DNA from: Ghiorsea sp.
GTDB lineage: Bacteria > Pseudomonadota > Zetaproteobacteria > Mariprofundales > Mariprofundaceae
Direction of reading: 5' to 3'
DNA: 64,000 bases
Assembly (NCBI GenBank): GCA_030949605.1
Contig: JAUZSH010000044.1
Coordinates: forward strand, 59,833 to 123,832
Below, piece after piece: positions 36,895 through 45,413 of this stretch. The notes beneath the pieces were generated by a model. The model was not told the origin of the DNA. It did no database searches and saw nothing but the letters and a program-made list of their open reading frames with translations. Every line of letters begins with the position of its first letter. Within the stretch, counting starts at the first letter, position 1. The translations under genes and the position numbers were made by a program.

Positions 36895-39800
36895 CTATGA
36901 TGCCCCTAAATCAATTTTTTCTATTTGACCCAAATACGTTTCATTTTCAATCTCATCGGGTAGTGCAACCACATATTCGATTTGCGTTGGGTTCATTAAA
37001 CGGATGTAAACCAGTGCATCTTCATTCACCACATCAATGGGAAGAATCATTTTACAAATGCTTTGATCATCGATAGAGGTTTTGTTGTTGCTAACCATCG
37101 GTGCTGAGCTATAAAAAAGTTCAAAGGTGTTCACACTGGCATCAATAAATTCCACCCATGTATGGTAAGTGGTATCGCGTTTTATCAAGGTCTTAAACTT
37201 ACGCTTTCTATTTTCGCCAAGATAAAACGAAAAATCGATCTCATCTTGCTCGATATTCTCATCAATCACCAAAATTTTACCGCCCTTGCGTGAGCGAATC
37301 AGCCCAAAGGCAACGCCTGTTTTCCCTGTGGGTTTTTCCATATCATCATCACTGGAAAGCGGTGGGAACACTTCATAAATCTTGGTTTCTTTGCCGCTAT
37401 TTTGCGTTATATTTTGTGTTTCTTGGGTAATGCGTTCATCAAAAAGACGAGTCACAATGTCAGATTTTGAAGAGTTCCCTGCCAGAAAAATATTGATGAT
37501 GGTGCTTTCTTGTAATCGATCACCATATTTATTCATCGTAAGTCGCAAACGTTCAAAAAAGTTATCCACACCGCGTTGAATCCGTTGTTCCATGATGTTA
37601 ATCAGATTCTCGCTATTGATGTCCAGTTCCACATTCGCCAAAACACTCGCATCCGCATCAATGAGATTGACCCCAAGATTTCCTTGCTCAAATTCATCGA
37701 GTCTATCCATCTTATTTTCCCATAAAGGGCGTAGCTTTTCGACAAGGTTGGTCATATTCATGTTCGATTCGCGCGAATTGCTGAGCAGCATTTCACTGCC
37801 TAGAAATTCTTCGCATTCGGGAGGCAACACAAATTGAATATTTTTCTCTAAAAGTAGCGTTTTGTTAGCTTTAAACACTTCAAATGCCAGCAAATCCAAA
37901 AGATTTTCGCCACCAAGATATTTATCACCACCTGCGCCAAAATGTTCAATGACATAATCATAGCGACGCTCTTTTGCACCTTGTGATTCACGGAACACGC
38001 CAAAATCAAAATCAGTCGTGCCGCCGCCAAAATCAAACACACTATAAAATACCACATCATCATCGCATGGATCAAAATCATAGGATTCTAAGGCAACAAC
38101 AGCATACGCCGCAGGTTCACTTGCGCCCTGAAGCACTTGCAGTTTATCCATATATTCCTGTTGCTGATGCAGCGCTTGGGGCAGTGATTTTTTGATGCCT
38201 TTGTGAAAACTTTCCAGAATCTTTTCACGAATGGCGAGTTCATAAGTCACAGGAAAAGAAAGCACATAGTTCAGAAAAATACCGTTGTGCATATTGTTGA
38301 TATAAAGCCCTAAATAATAGGCATAAATCTCAATGGGGTTGATGTCATCAGCGCTTAGCTCTAAAAAAGGCGGTAGATCCAGCACAAAACCGTATTGATC
38401 CACCACTTTGAGTTTTTTATTTTTGTTGCCTGCCCATTGTTTCAGTTCAAACAAGAATGAATTAAAAAATTCAGACTTTGAATTGAGCAAAGCATTGTTG
38501 GCGGTGTGAGAAATCGTAATATCATGCCATGCTGTGTATGGGCGACCTTCTCGTTGTCGGTAAGCTGTGATAAAGCTTTGCAAATCATTAAACGCAATAA
38601 TGGTTGGGTTTTCATAATGGTGGGCTTCGATGCTGCTTCCCAGATCCCCTGTTCCCACGCGCATAGGTGATATTTTCACGCTTTCCTTTTGGCAGGCAAC
38701 CACGGTACTTTTGGTGCCAAAATCGATACCCACTACACCATTGATGATGTCATTCACCGGATTTCTTGCCACCAGTTTTTCCGCCAAGTTGATTTTAATA
38801 TCGCTATCACTCTGTGGATGACTATTCCACAATGACCAATGCCCTTGATTGCTGTCTTCAAGCATTTTTTGGTGATAAGGCTTGAGATCGGCGCGGATAT
38901 GATCATCCAACAGCAGATGCTTGCCAGCTTGCTTTACAAGCGCTTGGCTAGTGATTTCCCCCAAGTTTATTTCTTGGGCTAACGTGATTTTTCGAATATC
39001 ATAAAGCTTCACCGTCTTATCGTCACTAGCGGAAGCCAAATAACAACCATCGGGGCTAAAGGCAACACTCCGAACATACGCAGTATGATCGTGAAAGCTA
39101 TGCAGCAGTTGTTTGCTTGCGACATCATAAAGCTTCACCGTCTTATCATTACTTCCTGAAGCCAAATAGCGACCATCACCGCTAAAGGCAACACTCACCA
39201 CAGGTCCAGTATGATCGTGAAAGCTATGCAGCAGCGCTTTGCTTGCGACATCATAAAGCTTCACCGTCTTATCATTACTTCCTGAAGCCAAATAACAACC
39301 ATCTCCACTAAAGGCAACACTCTCAACATACCCAGTATGATCGTGAAAGCTATGCAGCAGTTGTTTGCTTGCGACATCATAAAGCTTCACCGCCCTATCG
39401 CCACTGGCTGAAGCCAAATAACGACCATCAGGGCTAAAGGCAACGCTTACAACATATTTAGTATGATGATGAAAGCTATACAGCAGTTGATTGCTTGCGA
39501 CATCATAAAGCTTCACCGTCTTATCATGACTGGCTGAAGCCAAATAACGACCATCAGGGCTAAAGGCAACACTTCGAACATAGTCAGTATGATTGTGAAA
39601 GCTATGCAGCAGTTCTTTGGTTTGGACATCATAGAGCCTCACCGTTTTATCACCACTGGCTGAAGCCAGATAACAACCATCACCACTAAAGGCGATGCTA
39701 AGAACATAGTAAGTATGATTGTGAAAGCTATGCAGCAGTTCTTTGGTTTGGACATCATAGAGCTTCACCGTTTTATCATCACTGGCTGAAGCCAAATAAC

Positions 39801-39936
39801 AACCATCTGGGCTAAAGGCAACGCTACAGACCGAATCAGTATGATTGTGAAAACGGGTGTTAGGTTCTGCTTCTTCCGCTAAACCAAGCACAGCATCTTT
39901 GTCTAAATAAATCTCATCGATTAACATGGTTTCCAT
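36895..39936 (-). CDS. WD40 propeller fused to an Hsp70 ATPase domain
   Basis: 1013 aa. A short N-terminal lead (METMLIDEIYLDKDAVLG) precedes seven 42-aa WD40 repeats (about 28-322), enough for one seven-bladed propeller. A linker (325-395) with DDHIRADLKPYHQKML leads to an Hsp70-like nucleotide-binding domain: VVGIDFGTKSTVVACQ (about 400), SVFDFGGGTTDFDFG (about 632) and IFLAGNSSKSD (about 815). The last 140 aa are beta-rich and unlike DnaK substrate domains. No signal or membrane helix. The propeller presumably supplies target recognition in place of the peptide-binding domain. It lies 48 bases after a GrpE-like gene. The fusion is rare in my experience and function is unknown. Confidence 0.88.
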   Translation of the reverse strand: METMLIDEIYLDKDAVLGLAEEAEPNTRFHNHTDSVCSVAFSPDGCYLASASDDKTVKLYDVQTKELLHSFHNHTYYVLSIAFSGDGCYLASASGDKTVRLYDVQTKELLHSFHNHTDYVRSVAFSPDGRYLASASHDKTVKLYDVASNQLLYSFHHHTKYVVSVAFSPDGRYLASASGDRAVKLYDVASKQLLHSFHDHTGYVESVAFSGDGCYLASGSNDKTVKLYDVASKALLHSFHDHTGPVVSVAFSGDGRYLASGSNDKTVKLYDVASKQLLHSFHDHTAYVRSVAFSPDGCYLASASDDKTVKLYDIRKITLAQEINLGEITSQALVKQAGKHLLLDDHIRADLKPYHQKMLEDSNQGHWSLWNSHPQSDSDIKINLAEKLVARNPVNDIINGVVGIDFGTKSTVVACQKESVKISPMRVGTGDLGSSIEAHHYENPTIIAFNDLQSFITAYRQREGRPYTAWHDITISHTANNALLNSKSEFFNSFLFELKQWAGNKNKKLKVVDQYGFVLDLPPFLELSADDINPIEIYAYYLGLYINNMHNGIFLNYVLSFPVTYELAIREKILESFHKGIKKSLPQALHQQQEYMDKLQVLQGASEPAAYAVVALESYDFDPCDDDVVFYSVFDFGGGTTDFDFGVFRESQGAKERRYDYVIEHFGAGGDKYLGGENLLDLLAFEVFKANKTLLLEKNIQFVLPPECEEFLGSEMLLSNSRESNMNMTNLVEKLRPLWENKMDRLDEFEQGNLGVNLIDADASVLANVELDINSENLINIMEQRIQRGVDNFFERLRLTMNKYGDRLQESTIINIFLAGNSSKSDIVTRLFDERITQETQNITQNSGKETKIYEVFPPLSSDDDMEKPTGKTGVAFGLIRSRKGGKILVIDENIEQDEIDFSFYLGENRKRKFKTLIKRDTTYHTWVEFIDASVNTFELFYSSAPMVSNNKTSIDDQSICKMILPIDVVNEDALVYIRLMNPTQIEYVVALPDEIENETYLGQIEKIDLGAS
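38997..39858 (-). repeat. Seven 126-bp WD40-coding tandem repeats (intact copy)
   Basis: Units differ mostly at a few codons: the two residues after H-x-H-T (DS, YY, DY, KY, GY, GP, AY), the P/G and R/C positions in FS-x-DG-x-Y, and the residue before DKTVKLYD (D, G, H, G, N, N, D). The rest is almost constant, a pattern of repeat homogenisation with variable positions left on one face. Confidence 0.85.
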
Positions 39937-39984
39937 CGTGCTATTATCCCCTTTTTTCCTCGAGTTATTTCCCCAGCATCGTTT

Positions 39985-40776
39985 TTAAATACACACAACA
40001 GATTGTCGGATAATTTTCTTTGTTTTTGTGTTGATCCAGCCAGGCAATACCACATCACGAATCACCCCGCTGACCTCACTTCCCGAAGTTCGGATATGCT
40101 TATTGGGATCAAAAGCATCACCCATAGCAATCGCTTGAATCGTCATCTGTGGATAAGCTTTGGCATAAAGCCCAAACAAAAACTGAAACATCTCAATAAG
40201 CTTGAGGGTGTCTTCATTGTTATCTTCAATGACTTGGTCTTTGATGTAATCCCACAAACTCTCAATATTCCGAATTTGTACCCCTGAAGCGATAAAGCCT
40301 TGCAGTGAATCATCTTTAAAAATACCGCAAAGGGATGTTCGTGTTTGAGGGTTAAGGCTGTTAAAAAGCGTGTGTGCCACTTGCAGCTCGTCAAAGTTGC
40401 GTTTGTAGGCTTGCAGCTCACTCTCAATGGCATGGTTGCGTTGTTCAAGCGCATGATACTTGACTTGTTTGTGCTGAATGGTTTGTGATAATGCCGCTTT
40501 TTCTTGTTCTGTGGCATTTAACCTGTGTTGCAACTGTTCTGTTGCTTTTTCTTCTTGAGAAAATAGGCGCTTAAACTTTTCACATACGGTTTTAAGCATC
40601 ATGTTTTCCTCTTGCAGCTCATTGATATTTTTTTGCAAAGCTTGCTTATCATCTTGCAGTGCGTTGACGCTCTCTTGCAGTGCAAGATATTTCGCATCCT
40701 CCTTGGAGAGAATGGTTCTCAAGCGCGCTTGCACCTCATGGTCATCAAGAAGCTCTAAAAGCTTATCTTTGTCCAT
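39985..40776 (-). CDS. Coiled-coil protein with a GrpE-like C-terminal motif
   Basis: About 263 aa from ATG 40776, which lies 1 base after the upstream stop with GGGGG ahead of it; the frame is open to 40800. Residues 10-140 are a long coiled coil (ALQDDKQALQKNINELQEEN and so on). The C-terminus contains IQAIAMGDAFDPNKHIR...VSGVIRDVVLPGW...KKIIRQSVV. This parallels GrpE, in which a long helix precedes a beta domain with [VL]DPxxHxA followed by a G-x-hydrophobic-RPA strand. Next to an Hsp70 gene this suggests a nucleotide-exchange factor dedicated to the WD40-Hsp70 protein. The similarity is by eye and needs a profile search. Confidence 0.6.
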   Translation of the reverse strand: MDKDKLLELLDDHEVQARLRTILSKEDAKYLALQESVNALQDDKQALQKNINELQEENMMLKTVCEKFKRLFSQEEKATEQLQHRLNATEQEKAALSQTIQHKQVKYHALEQRNHAIESELQAYKRNFDELQVAHTLFNSLNPQTRTSLCGIFKDDSLQGFIASGVQIRNIESLWDYIKDQVIEDNNEDTLKLIEMFQFLFGLYAKAYPQMTIQAIAMGDAFDPNKHIRTSGSEVSGVIRDVVLPGWINTKTKKIIRQSVVCI

Positions 40777-40777
40777 C

Positions 40778-41446
40778 TCAGCCCCCGACTTGCGCATCAA
40801 TCACCCGTTTTTCAATCGCTTCTTTGCTTGCTTCAGGCTCTAGTTGGCGATAAACATCGGCAAGCTTATCACCAACTGCAAGCTCTGTTTTTGCATCCAG
40901 TTTGCCATCCACATAAGCATTCAAATCTTTGGCACTTTCGCCAGTTTTAAATGCCTCAATCATGGCATCAATGTCTTTGCTTTTGCCTTCTAATTTTTCC
41001 ATCCCCATTTTGCCTAGGGCAAGCCAAGTATCCATGGGTATATCAAAGCCTTTTTTCTCCTCCACGCCTTTGATAGTAATGCAAGTTCCAATGGCTAATC
41101 TTGCTAGCTTTTCTGCTTCTGTGGCATGTTCAAACTTTTCCGTATCTAGCTTGATATCATTGCGAATGTAGTCGATATATTCAGAAGTACTGTCAAAATC
41201 AGCCATGGATTTATCAGATTCCATGGCTTTTGCGCCCAATTCCTCAACATGTTCCTTAGGTTTCAATACATCCAAAGCAATGCCAATCACTTGCGCAATT
41301 TGACCAATTGGTCCAAGCCATGGTCCTGCGACTTTTAACAAGGAGCTTGCCCCACTGGCTAACGCTCCTCCGATACTACTTACCACACTGCTCACACAAC
41401 TTATGGCACTGCTCAAACAACTTCCTACACTGCTCCAAAAACCCAT
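40778..41446 (-). CDS. 222-aa island protein with Gly/Ser-rich hydrophobic N-terminus
   Basis: Starts MGFWSSVGSCLSSAISCVSS and continues hydrophobic and small-residue-rich to about residue 62, then becomes acidic and helical (EHVEELGAKAMESDKSMADFD and so on). No standard signal peptide. The N-terminus could insert in or associate with membranes, or bury in an assembly. Good Shine-Dalgarno AGGAG before the ATG. Directly followed by the GrpE-like gene. No family recognised with confidence. Confidence 0.75.
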   Translation of the reverse strand: MGFWSSVGSCLSSAISCVSSVVSSIGGALASGASSLLKVAGPWLGPIGQIAQVIGIALDVLKPKEHVEELGAKAMESDKSMADFDSTSEYIDYIRNDIKLDTEKFEHATEAEKLARLAIGTCITIKGVEEKKGFDIPMDTWLALGKMGMEKLEGKSKDIDAMIEAFKTGESAKDLNAYVDGKLDAKTELAVGDKLADVYRQLEPEASKEAIEKRVIDAQVGG

Positions 41447-41447
41447 T

Positions 41448-41666
41448 TCATACTCCTATTCGTTTATCATCGTCAAATTGTTGATCAATCTCTTTTTTCT
41501 TATCTTCCAGCCGTGTACAACCTTTGGCTAACGTTGGTGACTTGAAGTATTAGGTGCCCTGAATTCAGGTGCTGCCTTCAATATTCAGCTTGGCATTATA
41601 TGTTTCATGCACTCCCGCAGCTTCCACACGACCAAGAAAAAAACTTACACTGCCCAAAAAACACAT
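41448..41666 (-). pseudogene. Small ORF coupled to the HerA gene, apparently broken
   Basis: ATG at 41666 overlaps the HerA-gene stop (TGATG) and has AAGGAG at ideal distance. The frame runs 33 codons, MCFLGSVSFFLGRVEAAGVH to NIEGST-stop (41565). A second open stretch in another frame resumes, FKSPTLAKGCTRLEDKKKE...KRIGV, ending at 41448 just before the 222-aa gene. The two pieces look like one small protein of about 70 aa interrupted near a CTGAATTCAG palindrome (41560-41569). The first piece might still be made as a 33-aa peptide. Confidence 0.45.
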
Positions 41667-44600
41667 CAGCGTCTCCTTATTTTCAAATGCGTAATTTCAT
41701 CCCGACTTAGCCCTTTATCGCCCACCTTCATTTTCTCATAGCAAGACAAAATGTTCTTTTGAATGTTTTGCTGTTCTCCATCTTCAGCTGCATAAAAGCG
41801 AACGTATAAAAACATGGTGATAACATCCGATGCTTCACCAACAAGATGCTTATTTGCAAGCTCAAGTAGCGCATCCGACAGCTCTTTTGGGGCATGATGT
41901 CTAAATACTTCCTCCCATAATCTGGCTAAATTTGCATATTTACCGCTTAAAAATTCTTCGACCACTTCAGGGCTTGGTGTTTCTTCAACAAACTCCAAAC
42001 CAGGAATCACGCCACGACGATAATGTTGGGCATAATAGGTCAACACAATCGATCGTACAGCTTGTTCATCCACCATGGCTGAAGTTGTGGTGCTAATATC
42101 TTCCAGTTCTTTGATTTGCACCTGCAAAGGTTTGGCAAAATCCTGATTGGAAACAATCGCCCGACCCACTTCAAGGTTGGATAAAAAATCTTTTTGCTCA
42201 TCTTCAAGCGACATGGTGTTGCCAATAGCTTCTTTGTCATCGCGTGCAAAAAGCCGATGCACAATTTTGGTGTTGGTATTTTTAAGCACTTCAGGTGTCA
42301 GTTTGTTGGGAATTTGATCCACAATTATCAAGCTTTCACCATACTTTCTCACCTCTGACAGCATATCTGAAAATGTTTCAACACCTAGCTTTTTGCTGGG
42401 GTTATCCCCGGGTGCAGGTTTTGAAAGCAAGCGATGCGCTTCTTCAATCAGTGTAATATGCTTAAATTCTTTGCCTTGTTGCTTGTAGGTTTGATGTTTC
42501 CTTTTGATGGCTTCATTGAGGTTAATCAGAATAAAGCCCATCACTAGCGATTTTTCCGCGCCGTTTTTAATTTCTTCCAGTTCAAGAATGACATTTCTTT
42601 CCACAAGGTCTTGAAAATCAATGCTGCGAGGGGTGTTGAGCATAAAACCTTTTGCTCCCACCATCAGCCCTTGCAGGCGTGCTTTGATAGAGCCAATGTA
42701 ATCGCTTTTGAGCCGCTCATCAAAACCTTGTGTTTCAGTGACCTGCTCCACTTTGGTTATTAAATCGCTCAGGGTTGGAAAAGCATACACACCATCGCCA
42801 AAAGGATCTTTAAATTTATAGTTGGTCGATGTCGCAATATCCCACCCGTATGACTTATAACATTCATACAAAGCACTCTCAATGATTTGCGGAATCGCGG
42901 CTTCCATATCAAAGGCAGCCTCAATATTGGCTTTAATCATATCGACCCTTGAAGATATATTTTCTCCTTCAAAAAACTCAAATGGGTTCATGCGCATCGG
43001 TGCGGTGGTTTCATTGCCCAACGTGAAAATCAATAAATCATCATAGTTGTTCGTCAGTACCCGATATTCTGTTTTCGCGGGTTCAATCACCAAAAATGGT
43101 ACATTCGCAGAATTGAGAATACGCTGGCATGTGGTTGTTTTGCCGCTACCTGTCACCCCTGTGATAAAGGTATGCTTGTTCAAATGGGTCTTATTGATGG
43201 CGACCTCGATATTTAGTGTGTTACCACTTTGCACCAAATGACCAAGCAGCAGGCGTTCATCTTTTGCTAAATCTTGTTTTTTGATGTTCAGCCCAAATTC
43301 GACTTCTTCTTTAAGGCTAAGCCCCACCACTTCTTTTTGAGGCAATGAAGTCATCACACTCAATTCATTCACAGACATCCAATTGGCTTGTTTTCTATTG
43401 CTTTGCGCGTAAAGCAACTTGGCTTGTCTGCTGTGAATACTTCTCTCCGCTTTGCCCAAAGGAATTTGAAGATTTTTAATAGCATCCAATGCTTTGCGCT
43501 CGGAGATATGCTTGATGGTCATCGGTGATTTATTTTCATCCGTGCCAGAAAAAATTGCGCAAATGGTATTGCCAAGTTTGATCAAGGTTCCTTTGTTGTT
43601 GGCAAACAAATACATCGCGACATTAAAAACCCCTTTGTTTTTCCCATATGCAACCCGCTTAAACAAGGTTTCATCAATATATTGCACCCACGCATTGATC
43701 ACTTTTCTGGTAAACTCTCTGCTTTTATTTGTGCCTGTATTTTTTGCAAGGGATTTATTACTTGAAGTGGATGAACCTATGGTTCTAGAAGTACTCTCAC
43801 CCTTAGATGTACCTTGAGTGACTGTGCGGTTTGTACCTTGGTTTGTACCTTGGTTTGCAGAGGAGGAGTTATTCTTTCCACCACCAGATGGCGTACCTTC
43901 TTTCGATTCACTGCTTCCTTTAGACGTTCCTTTAGACGTTCCTTTAGACGTTCCTTTAGACGTTCCATTTGCCTCGCTTTCATTCTCTCCTTGGTTAGTG
44001 CCTGTGGTATCAGATTCATTTTTTGTGATGGCACTGCCATCGGTATCTGTTTGACCATTGCTTTCTTGAATCGAGAGTTTACCTAAGGGCGCAAGCGTAT
44101 CGTGAATATGACACAAGCTTTCTTCGATTTGAATCAGTTCACTTCGTGAGAGTGGATCGGCTAAAATCATCAAACCAAACTCATCGCCCATCATCACATC
44201 AACAACACGATCAACCCCTTGAAAGCTCTCATTATCCTCATTAACACTGGGTACACCCACGACTTTGGCAAAGCGTTTCATGTTGGCAATCTTTTGCAAT
44301 AGCTGTTTTTTATTACGCTCAAGTGTGATTTTACTGCCCCTGAAGTTTCCTTCGATACTGGGTTTTAGAATATGTTCACCAATATCATCCACATCAAGAT
44401 CAAGTTCTTGCTTATAGTTCTTATCCCTCACAATTCCAAAATAAAAAGATACCCCATGCTTGTCACCAAGTAGCATGTAGACAAAATTTATCCCCTCCAT
44501 ACGAATGGCACTAATAACATTTTCAAGTGCCTCTTTCCGTGGGGATTTATCTTCAAAGGTCAGCTCTTCGATGTGAAACAAAATAAAATCTTTGGGGTCA

Positions 44601-44707
44601 ATTTCTTGAACGGTCTCAATGGTTGACTCCATGTTAATAATGCTTGCGATCCGTGTCTTGTCCGACAAAATATCTACCAATATATTTTCTTCATCTAAGT
44701 CTTTCAT
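41666..44707 (-). CDS. HerA-type ATPase (DUF87) with low-complexity GTSK linker
   Basis: 1013 aa from ATG 44707, which has GGAG eight bases upstream; the frame is open to 44827. An N-terminal region of about 230 aa of unknown type is followed by a Ser/Gly/Thr/Asn-rich linker (about 230-335) containing GTSKGTSKGTSKGTSKG. The motor domain has Walker A GVTGSGKTTTCQRIL (about 515), Walker B ITLIEEAHRLL (about 752) and a conserved VDQIPNKLTPEVLKNTNTKIVHRL segment (about 790-820). HerA/FtsK-superfamily rings pump DNA or protein; several defence systems use them. It leads the minus-strand island, so it likely shares a promoter with the Hsp70 genes. Confidence 0.85.
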   Translation of the reverse strand: MKDLDEENILVDILSDKTRIASIINMESTIETVQEIDPKDFILFHIEELTFEDKSPRKEALENVISAIRMEGINFVYMLLGDKHGVSFYFGIVRDKNYKQELDLDVDDIGEHILKPSIEGNFRGSKITLERNKKQLLQKIANMKRFAKVVGVPSVNEDNESFQGVDRVVDVMMGDEFGLMILADPLSRSELIQIEESLCHIHDTLAPLGKLSIQESNGQTDTDGSAITKNESDTTGTNQGENESEANGTSKGTSKGTSKGTSKGSSESKEGTPSGGGKNNSSSANQGTNQGTNRTVTQGTSKGESTSRTIGSSTSSNKSLAKNTGTNKSREFTRKVINAWVQYIDETLFKRVAYGKNKGVFNVAMYLFANNKGTLIKLGNTICAIFSGTDENKSPMTIKHISERKALDAIKNLQIPLGKAERSIHSRQAKLLYAQSNRKQANWMSVNELSVMTSLPQKEVVGLSLKEEVEFGLNIKKQDLAKDERLLLGHLVQSGNTLNIEVAINKTHLNKHTFITGVTGSGKTTTCQRILNSANVPFLVIEPAKTEYRVLTNNYDDLLIFTLGNETTAPMRMNPFEFFEGENISSRVDMIKANIEAAFDMEAAIPQIIESALYECYKSYGWDIATSTNYKFKDPFGDGVYAFPTLSDLITKVEQVTETQGFDERLKSDYIGSIKARLQGLMVGAKGFMLNTPRSIDFQDLVERNVILELEEIKNGAEKSLVMGFILINLNEAIKRKHQTYKQQGKEFKHITLIEEAHRLLSKPAPGDNPSKKLGVETFSDMLSEVRKYGESLIIVDQIPNKLTPEVLKNTNTKIVHRLFARDDKEAIGNTMSLEDEQKDFLSNLEVGRAIVSNQDFAKPLQVQIKELEDISTTTSAMVDEQAVRSIVLTYYAQHYRRGVIPGLEFVEETPSPEVVEEFLSGKYANLARLWEEVFRHHAPKELSDALLELANKHLVGEASDVITMFLYVRFYAAEDGEQQNIQKNILSCYEKMKVGDKGLSRDEITHLKIRRR
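43917..43964 (-). repeat. Four exact 12-bp repeats coding GTSK
   Basis: CCTTTAGACGTT occurs four times in a row on the plus strand and codes G-T-S-K on the minus strand inside the linker of the HerA-type protein. In-frame period, so copy number may vary by slippage without breaking the gene. Confidence 0.9.
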
Positions 44708-44827
44708 CGTATTTCTCCAATTAGCAATAGAATTAAGCTGAAGCCAATGCACAGGAATACAGCTATTCTGAAGTATAGTCAAAATAAAACTAAGAATAAC
44801 GAGGAAGGTCTCAGGGCAATCGAACAT

Positions 44828-45078
44828 AAAAAACCCTTAAGAGAATAGCATAGTCAGAATGGTAGGGTCAGCAGAGAATGGTAGACCATGCACAGCATTC
44901 GTTTAGGTTTGTTCATGAAAAAAGTGACTATCCTGTATTGTTTTTTGAGTGTCTAACTCGGTGGATAGACTACCTTTTCACCCTTTGAGAGTAATAGAGG
45001 TGCAGGATTTAGATACCACATGATACCTGCTTAATATTAAATATTGCTAATATAATAATTCCTGATTAGCCTTCGCGT
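44828..45078. other. Divergent regulatory gap between HerA island and sulfur region
   Basis: No gene seen. Holds the 5' leader of the minus-strand island and the promoter region of the ArsR-type gene. An AT-rich stretch at 45031-45060 includes the palindromic box described separately. Confidence 0.5.
45036..45051 (+). promoter_or_regulatory. Putative ArsR-type operator, box 1
   Basis: ATTAAATATTGCTAAT, 28 bases ahead of the regulator gene. It matches box 2 (46507-46522) at 15 of 16 positions. Its position fits autoregulation by the ArsR-type protein coded next to it. Confidence 0.5.
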
Positions 45079-45384
45079 ATGCAAATGATACCGCAAGAAC
45101 AAATAAGAACCGCAAGTGAAGGGCTAAAAGCCATTGCCCATGAGGTGCGTTTATCTGTGCTTTGTCACTTGATGAATGGTCCGCTTTGTGTGCATGATCT
45201 GATTGAAAAAACAGGCTCATCGCAATCCAATTTATCTCAGCATTTATCCAAGATGCGTATGATGGGAATATTAAATAATGAGAAGAGGGGTCAGCAAGTG
45301 TATTATAGCATTGCTAACCCTGATTTCGAAAAATTGCTTGAAGCACTGCAAGGTATTTATTGCCCTGATGTGTGTGAAAAATAA
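45079..45384 (+). CDS. ArsR-family transcriptional regulator, likely sulfur-responsive
   Basis: 101 aa with a winged helix-turn-helix: IAHEVRLSVLCHLMNGPLCVHDLIEKTGSSQSNLSQHLSKMRMMGIL and wing KRGQQVYYSIA. Cysteines sit in LCHL of helix alpha-2 and near the C-terminus (YCPDVC). This spacing is like that of the persulfide sensors BigR/SqrR, which form a tetrasulfide between two Cys. Metal-binding ELCVCDL of ArsR is absent. Neighbours (rhodaneses, persulfide dioxygenase, TauE) support a sulfur role. ATG 45079 or 45085 may be the start. Binding to the two boxes is inferred. Confidence 0.82.
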   Translation: MQMIPQEQIRTASEGLKAIAHEVRLSVLCHLMNGPLCVHDLIEKTGSSQSNLSQHLSKMRMMGILNNEKRGQQVYYSIANPDFEKLLEALQGIYCPDVCEK

Positions 45385-45413
45385 AACAGTTTAAATATAA
45401 AAGAGAGGAAAGA

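Noticed and set aside
38997..39858. Regularly spaced direct repeats that might be read as a CRISPR array
   Set aside because: Period is 126 bp and in frame with WD40 codons; there are no short repeats with unique spacers. The same holds for 35044-35908.
43917..43964. Short tandem repeats as a possible origin or iteron set
   Set aside because: The four 12-bp units are in frame inside the HerA-type gene and code GTSK; no DnaA boxes or rep gene are nearby.
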